This document shows, one piece after another, positions 30,505 through 34,801 of a DNA stretch of 34,801 bases. The position numbers and the translations under genes are program-made. Source of the stretch: a virus; the IMG/VR virus record IMGVR_UViG_3300042472_000280, positions 1 through 34,801 of that record; one strand, 5' to 3'. Below the pieces are notes generated by a model. It was not told the DNA's origin. It saw only the letters and a list, made by a program, of their open reading frames with translations, and ran no database searches. The first letter of the stretch is position 1. Each line of letters starts with the position of its first letter.

Positions 30505-32745
30505 ATGGAAAAACATTTTGTTAAGAAAATAGTTGAAAAAGGATTTTCAATTATACCAGTCAATGATGACAAAACACCGAAGGGATCATGGAAAAAGAAT
30601 CAGGAAACAGCTTATACAATTAATGAGATTGATTCTATTGAATCAAATACTTGGGCAATAATTACAGGTTATAATGACCTTGAGATTATTGATTTTGATT
30701 GTAAGGTTTTAAGTTCTTTAAAAGAACAAAATGAATTTTGGAATGAGGTTATTACATTTTTAAAAGATAATATAGATGACTTTGATAAAAAGTTTTCTAT
30801 TTATAAAACTAAAAATAAAGGGTATCATATTTTATACCGTTGCAAAGTTATTGAAGGTAATACTAAAATAGCAAAATTAAAAGGTCATAAAGAGGCTATT
30901 ATTGAAACACGTGGTAAATTTGGTTATGCAATTTTATATGATGACTGTATTAGCGATAATAACTATTCTAATATTCAAGAAATTAGTGAGGAGGATCGTT
31001 TTATTTTATGGTCTTGTTTAAAAACCTATAATTATGTAGAAGATTTACCGATTGAGCCAAAGAAAACAAAACACGAATATCAAGAAGCTGAAATTGCATG
31101 TTGGGATGACTATAATAATAAAACAGATATTTTTGATGTTATTGGATCTGATTTTAGTATAGTAGCAAATCACGCAAAAAAATACATTATTAAAAGACAC
31201 GGAGCAACCTCTCCGCATAGTGGTTATATTTATAAAGAAGATAATAGAATGTTTCTTTTTAGTACAGGAACTTTATATCCACACGAAAAACAAATTACAC
31301 CTTTTATAGCTTATTGTTATAAAAATCATAACGGTAATTTATCGGAAGGTGCAAAAGACTTATATCAAAAAGGTTTTGGATCTCGTTTAAAATCAAAAAT
31401 TAACGAACTTAAAGAAGAAATTCAAGTTCAAACAATAGTTAAAACTGAAGATTTAATATTTCCAATAGATATTTACCCTACTGATATTCAAAAATATATT
31501 TTAGAATGTAACTCGAAATTAGATAGTTCAGTTGAGTATATGGGTTGTTCTTTACTTTGGCTTATTTCTGTATGCGTTGGTAATTCAATTGATGTAGAAG
31601 TAAAAAAAGGATGGAATGAGAATTTATCTATTTGGTTATCTATTGTTGGTAAAGCTGGATTAGGTAAAACACCAAGTATAAACAATATAATTTATCCTTT
31701 ATCTAAAATAAACTCAAAAGAGATAAAAAACTTTGTTAAAGAAAATGAGAAATTCGAATACTATAACTCACTTTCTAAAAAAGAAAAAGACGAACATAGC
31801 GAAGTGCAAAAGCCTATTAAAACTCAATTTATTGCTAATGATATTACTTTAGAGGCTTTAGTAGATTTACACCAAGAAAGTGATAATTGTGTAGGTGTTT
31901 TTAAAGATGAGTTGGCAGGATGGTTAAAAGATATGAATAAATATCGGGAAGGTTCAGACCTTGAATTTTGGTTAAGTACTTGGAGTGGTAAAAGTGTTAA
32001 TTTTAATAGAAAAACTGCTAAAAGTTCATTTGTTGAAAAACCTTTTATTCCCGTTCTTGGTGGTATTCAACCGAGTATATTCAATACATTTTATACCGAA
32101 GAAAACAAAGATAACGGTTTTATGGATAGGATGTTACTTTGTTACCCTGATTTAAAGATTGATTATTATAACGATAATGAGATAGAAGATACTATTTTAA
32201 CGTGGTATAAAGAAAGCGTAATTTCTTTTTATGATACCATTAAAAGTATCATTAAACGTGATGAGGATGGCGATATTATAACTTTAACGGCTAAATTTTC
32301 AGACGATGCAAAGATAGAATGGAAACGTATGTTTAATGAAATGACCAACGTACAAAATGATAATGAGGAAAATGAGTATTTAAAATCAATGTACCCTAAA
32401 CAAAAATCATATATTCCTCGTTTCGCTTGTTTAATACACGTTTTTAATGAGTTTTTTAGTGAGGGTGGTAATTCTCTATTAATTTCAAAAGATAGTATCT
32501 TAAAAGCCGAGAAATTAAGTAAATATTTTATTGCAACGGCTAAAAAAATTAAGATTAATTCAGTTGAGGTTTCTAAGATTAAAAATACCATTGGTTTGAA
32601 TAAAGGTAAAAACGAGAAAGAAAAACTTTTTGAAATATGGAAAACAAATAAAAAATTCAATAGAAGTGAAACATCTGAACTTTTAGGAATAAGTAGAAGA
32701 AGCACGCAAAATTGGATTAAAGAGTTTGAAATTGTGCAAAAATAG
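30505..32745 (+). CDS. Prim-pol type primase joined to a DUF3987 helicase-like domain
   Basis: This protein has 746 residues from ATG 30505; an upstream in-frame GTG at 30472 lies inside the leader terminator. The N-terminal prim-pol domain has a metal pair Asp63/Asp65 (EIIDFDCK) and His108 (GYHILYRC). The middle is a linker. The C-terminal part (about 320-650) is DUF3987-like with Walker A GKAGLGKT (382-389), DE 468-469 in FKDELAGWLKDM, FWLSTWSGKSVNFNRKT, and a C-terminal helix-turn-helix (about 711-742, SETSELLGISRRSTQNW). It primes and unwinds at the fork and may load at the origin that follows. Confidence 0.85.
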   Translation: MEKHFVKKIVEKGFSIIPVNDDKTPKGSWKKNQETAYTINEIDSIESNTWAIITGYNDLEIIDFDCKVLSSLKEQNEFWNEVITFLKDNIDDFDKKFSIYKTKNKGYHILYRCKVIEGNTKIAKLKGHKEAIIETRGKFGYAILYDDCISDNNYSNIQEISEEDRFILWSCLKTYNYVEDLPIEPKKTKHEYQEAEIACWDDYNNKTDIFDVIGSDFSIVANHAKKYIIKRHGATSPHSGYIYKEDNRMFLFSTGTLYPHEKQITPFIAYCYKNHNGNLSEGAKDLYQKGFGSRLKSKINELKEEIQVQTIVKTEDLIFPIDIYPTDIQKYILECNSKLDSSVEYMGCSLLWLISVCVGNSIDVEVKKGWNENLSIWLSIVGKAGLGKTPSINNIIYPLSKINSKEIKNFVKENEKFEYYNSLSKKEKDEHSEVQKPIKTQFIANDITLEALVDLHQESDNCVGVFKDELAGWLKDMNKYREGSDLEFWLSTWSGKSVNFNRKTAKSSFVEKPFIPVLGGIQPSIFNTFYTEENKDNGFMDRMLLCYPDLKIDYYNDNEIEDTILTWYKESVISFYDTIKSIIKRDEDGDIITLTAKFSDDAKIEWKRMFNEMTNVQNDNEENEYLKSMYPKQKSYIPRFACLIHVFNEFFSEGGNSLLISKDSILKAEKLSKYFIATAKKIKINSVEVSKIKNTIGLNKGKNEKEKLFEIWKTNKKFNRSETSELLGISRRSTQNWIKEFEIVQK

Positions 32746-33000
32746 TGCGCAAATGTAAACTGCGCAAAGTTAATTTGCGCAGTAAAAACTCAATAAAATC
32801 AATACTTAACATATAAAAGTGCGCAAAATGCACAGTTTACATTAGATAATTAAATAAAAATAAAAATAAAAAAAATAAAATACTTACTGCGCAAGTGTGC
32901 AAATGCACAGTAAACCTTTGTAAAGCCTTGTAAACATTGAAAAACAACTGCGCAAAACGTGCGCAAAACAACTGCGCAAATAGTGCGCATTTAAAAATAT
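32746..33000 (+). other. Putative replication origin with iteron-like TGCGCA repeats
   Basis: Nine TGCGCA motifs occur at 32746, 32761, 32776, 32820, 32888, 32949, 32960, 32973 and 32984; the last four are spaced 11, 13 and 11 bases, about one helical turn. The region also holds TGTGCA/TGCACA variants (32897-32909), repeats of GTAAAC in both orientations, and an AT-only stretch at about 32842-32881. It is the longest gap of the genome and lies between the primase and helicase genes, the usual setting of an origin. Confidence 0.65.
32759..32783 (+). repeat. Perfect 10-bp inverted repeat in the putative origin
   Basis: ACTGCGCAAA (32759-32768), spacer GTTAA, TTTGCGCAGT (32774-32783). It contains two of the iteron cores in opposite orientation, suitable for a dimeric binding protein or a cruciform. 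Confidence 0.85.
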
Positions 33001-33005
33001 AAAAT

Positions 33006-34235
33006 ATGCAATTAAGAAATTATCAAATAGAACTTTCAAACAAAGGATCTGAAATATTAAAAAGAAAAGGATTGGTTTATTATAACTTTGCACCAAGAGT
33101 TGGTAAAACATTAACGGCATTGCAAACGTGCCAGAATGTTAATGCAAAGGATGTTTTATTTATTACAAAGATAAAAGCCTTTAAAAGCATACAGGATGAT
33201 TTTAACTCTGCTGGATATAGTTTTAATCTAACAATCATAAACAAAGAATCAATTCACAAAATAGAACACAATAAATTTGATGTTATTATTTATGATGAGG
33301 CACACGATTTATTTTCAACCTATCCAAAACCTAATAACTTTTATAAAATAGCTAAAAAACGTTTTTCTAAAATACCAGCAATACTTTTAAGTGGCACTAT
33401 GTGCGTTGAATCAGGATCACAAATATACCATCAATTTAATTTTAGCGATTATAGTCCGTTTAAATACTATACTAACTTTTATAAATGGGCTAAAGATTAC
33501 GTTAAAGTAACACAAAAGCAATTAGGATATGGTTTAATAAACGATTATAGTAAATGCGATATATTTGCCGTAAATGTAATTATAGAGCCTTACACGTTAA
33601 AATATACGCAAGAGCAAAGCGGGTTTGTTTCAAAGGTTAATAAACACGTTATTGATTTTCCAAGTTTAAATAAGTCATTAATTGAAAGGTTAAAAAGAGA
33701 TAGTTTAATTGAGGGTAAAAATGAGTTAATTATTGCGGATAGCGGTGTTAAACTTTTACAAAAAATACACCAATTAGAAAATGGAACTATTATATTTGAA
33801 TCAGGTAATAATAAGATTTTAAGCGATGCAAAAGGTCAATTTATTAAGAAATATTTTGAAGGTAAAAAGTTAGCTATTATCTATAATTTCAAAAATGAAT
33901 TAACTTTATTACAGGATGTTTTTAAGAATCAATGCACAACAGATTTAAACGAGTTTAATAATACTGATAAACATTACTTAGGGCAGCAGGTAAGTTCTTG
34001 TGAAGGTATATCATTATCTAAAGCGGATTGTTTAGTATTTTATAATTTTGGTTATTCAGGTAAAAACTTTATTCAGGCTATTGATAGGCTAACTTTAAAA
34101 GATAGACCAACAAATGATGTTTATTTTATCTTTGAAAAAGGATCACTAACAGAGGCAATTTATAAAACTGTAAGCAAAAAAGAAAAATTTAACATAAAAC
34201 AATTTAATGAGTACAGAGCAACAAATCCAAAGTAA
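33006..34235 (+). CDS. SF2 DNA helicase of the DEAH type
   Basis: This 409-residue helicase has the Q-motif-like start LRNYQIEL, Walker A APRVGKT (29-35), motif II DEAH (97-100), motif III SGT (129-131), and a reduced motif VI QAIDRLTLKDR near the C-terminus. The C-terminal RecA lobe is shortened and its arginine finger is less clear. It follows the putative origin by a few bases and overlaps the VRR-NUC gene by 29 bases, so it probably works in replication or recombination-dependent repair with that nuclease. Confidence 0.82.
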   Translation: MQLRNYQIELSNKGSEILKRKGLVYYNFAPRVGKTLTALQTCQNVNAKDVLFITKIKAFKSIQDDFNSAGYSFNLTIINKESIHKIEHNKFDVIIYDEAHDLFSTYPKPNNFYKIAKKRFSKIPAILLSGTMCVESGSQIYHQFNFSDYSPFKYYTNFYKWAKDYVKVTQKQLGYGLINDYSKCDIFAVNVIIEPYTLKYTQEQSGFVSKVNKHVIDFPSLNKSLIERLKRDSLIEGKNELIIADSGVKLLQKIHQLENGTIIFESGNNKILSDAKGQFIKKYFEGKKLAIIYNFKNELTLLQDVFKNQCTTDLNEFNNTDKHYLGQQVSSCEGISLSKADCLVFYNFGYSGKNFIQAIDRLTLKDRPTNDVYFIFEKGSLTEAIYKTVSKKEKFNIKQFNEYRATNPK

Positions 34236-34476
34236 AATAAAAAAATATGCTGAAGGTAAAGGCTGGATTGTAATAAAAACAATTAAATTATCTGAAGCTG
34301 GTTTTCCAGATCTATTTATGTTTAAAAATGGTAAAACTATATTCATAGAAGTAAAGAAACAAGGCGGTATTGTTTCACCATTACAGGAATTAAGACAAAG
34401 ACAATTAAGAGAGCAGGGGTTTACTTGTGAGGTTATTGATAATTTAGAACAATTCAAAAATGAAATTAGCCGATAA
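34207..34476 (+). CDS. VRR-NUC domain nuclease
   Basis: This 89-residue protein is a minimal PD-(D/E)XK nuclease: Glu5 in the first helix, GFPD (32-35) with Asp35, IEVKKQ with Glu48 and Lys50, and Gln60. The pattern is that of VRR-NUC proteins, structure-specific nucleases with Holliday-junction or flap activity. It is next to an SF2 helicase with an overlapping start, a frequent phage pair used in recombination or replication intermediates. Confidence 0.88.
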   Translation: MSTEQQIQSKIKKYAEGKGWIVIKTIKLSEAGFPDLFMFKNGKTIFIEVKKQGGIVSPLQELRQRQLREQGFTCEVIDNLEQFKNEISR

Positions 34477-34666
34477 AATAGAATTATTTAAAAAAAACAA
34501 TCCTGATAGATTAGAACATACCTTTAAAAATGGATTAAAGTTTAAAGGATTGGGAAAACAAAAGTTACATTGGTGGCTTGATAGTCTTTATAAAGATGCT
34601 GTAAATGAGTGGAATACAAAAAAAGAAAAAAATATTGCAAATTTTATTGAAAAAATAATTGCATAA
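34460..34666 (+). CDS. Small basic hypothetical protein
   Basis: This 68-residue basic protein (MKLADKIELFKKNNPDRLEH, FKGLGKQKLHWWLDSLYK) is helical. It overlaps the VRR-NUC gene by 17 bases. It could bind DNA or the nuclease; no family recognised. Confidence 0.6.
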   Translation: MKLADKIELFKKNNPDRLEHTFKNGLKFKGLGKQKLHWWLDSLYKDAVNEWNTKKEKNIANFIEKIIA

Positions 34667-34688
34667 TAAAATATTATTACGATATTTG
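34659..34688 (+). promoter_or_regulatory. Early promoter 4
   Basis: TTG (34659-34661), 19 bases, GATATTTG (34681-34688, one mismatch to TAnnTTTG), preceded by TATTAC. It has the extended early motif. It would drive the gene spanning the window ends and the small genes that follow. Confidence 0.65.
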
Positions 34689-34719
34689 CTAAAGAAAACA
34701 ACAACAAAACAAAAACAAA

Positions 34720-34801
34720 ATGAAAAGAACAATAAAATACATTTATTACAGAGAAGTACAAGGATCTTCAGATAGGTCATTTAAAACAATTCAAGAAGTA
34801 C
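34720..34801 (+). CDS. Hypothetical protein, 5' part of the gene that crosses the window end
   Basis: ATG 34720 follows an A/C-only leader (AACAACAAAACAAAAACAAA). The 27 codons and one base present (MKRTIKYIYYREVQGSSDRS and seven more) continue in frame at base 1 to the stop at 185, giving an 88-residue protein. The function is not recognised. The open junction supports circular closure of the sequence. Confidence 0.7.
   Translation, partial: MKRTIKYIYYREVQGSSDRSFKTIQEV

Noticed and set aside
32229-32705. Minus-strand open frame of 158 codons opposite the primase gene
   Set aside because: It is the shadow of a well-supported gene, has a low-complexity hydrophobic composition and no promoter or leader. 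All other minus-strand frames in the window were rejected on the same grounds.
32746-33000. CRISPR array
   Set aside because: The repeats are six to ten bases at irregular short spacing without spacers of constant length, so iterons fit better.
1-34801. tRNA genes, integrase, attachment sites, insertion sequences
   Set aside because: I found no cloverleaf, tyrosine or serine recombinase, transposase or flanking repeats on either strand.

Overview
The window reads as one complete, tightly packed genome of a tailed phage with a long-tailed (siphovirus-type) gene set, probably infecting a flavobacterium or a close relative in the Bacteroidota. The host inference rests on very low GC, the near absence of Shine-Dalgarno sites, A/C-rich stretches before many start codons, Bacteroidota-type promoters (TTG followed by TAnnTTTG) and Bacteroidota-typical proteins (a DUF3127-like SSB, BspA-like repeats, PKD-like domain). 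Every gene I accept is on the plus strand. The two ends of the window join in frame inside one small gene (34720 to the end, continuing at base 1 to 185), so I infer that the 34,801 bases are a whole circular or circularly permuted molecule cut at an arbitrary point. I see no integrase, partition or plasmid gene, and only one tiny Cro-like regulator, so a lytic phage is the simplest reading.

Layout. Bases 34720 to 2631 (through the join) hold about a dozen small genes, including a DnaA domain IV-like protein, a cysteine-rich protein and a cluster of tiny membrane proteins and a lipoprotein. Bases 2649-8336 hold packaging and head genes: small terminase, a GIY-YIG homing endonuclease intruding between the terminase genes, large terminase, portal, prohead protease and major capsid. 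Bases 8340-14274 hold the connector, tail terminator candidate, tail tube, two assembly genes and the tape measure. Bases 14274-22795 hold the tail tip and receptor-binding proteins, ending in a leucine-rich-repeat adhesin. Bases 22808-24040 hold lysis genes (holin, M15 peptidase), closed by a strong terminator.

Bases 24150-27812 form an early operon: Cro-like regulator, small proteins, a recombination set (YqaJ exonuclease, OB-fold SSB and a conserved partner), a DUF3310 protein and a MazG/phosphoesterase chimera. Bases 27920-30304 hold an SNF2-type helicase and a beta-class DNA methyltransferase. Bases 30387-34666 hold replication: a prim-pol/DUF3987 primase-helicase, an intergenic iteron array that is the likely origin, an SF2 helicase and a VRR-NUC nuclease.

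The most unusual items are non-coding. Two leader RNAs (about 3112-3199 and 30398-30504) differ in sequence but share one architecture: a terminator hairpin just before the start codon, whose apical loop is complementary over seven bases to an upstream segment, with a shared CAGGAAG and a small hairpin between. The other notable items are the iteron array, an extended early-promoter motif, the chimeric gene at 27330 and the in-frame closure of the molecule.
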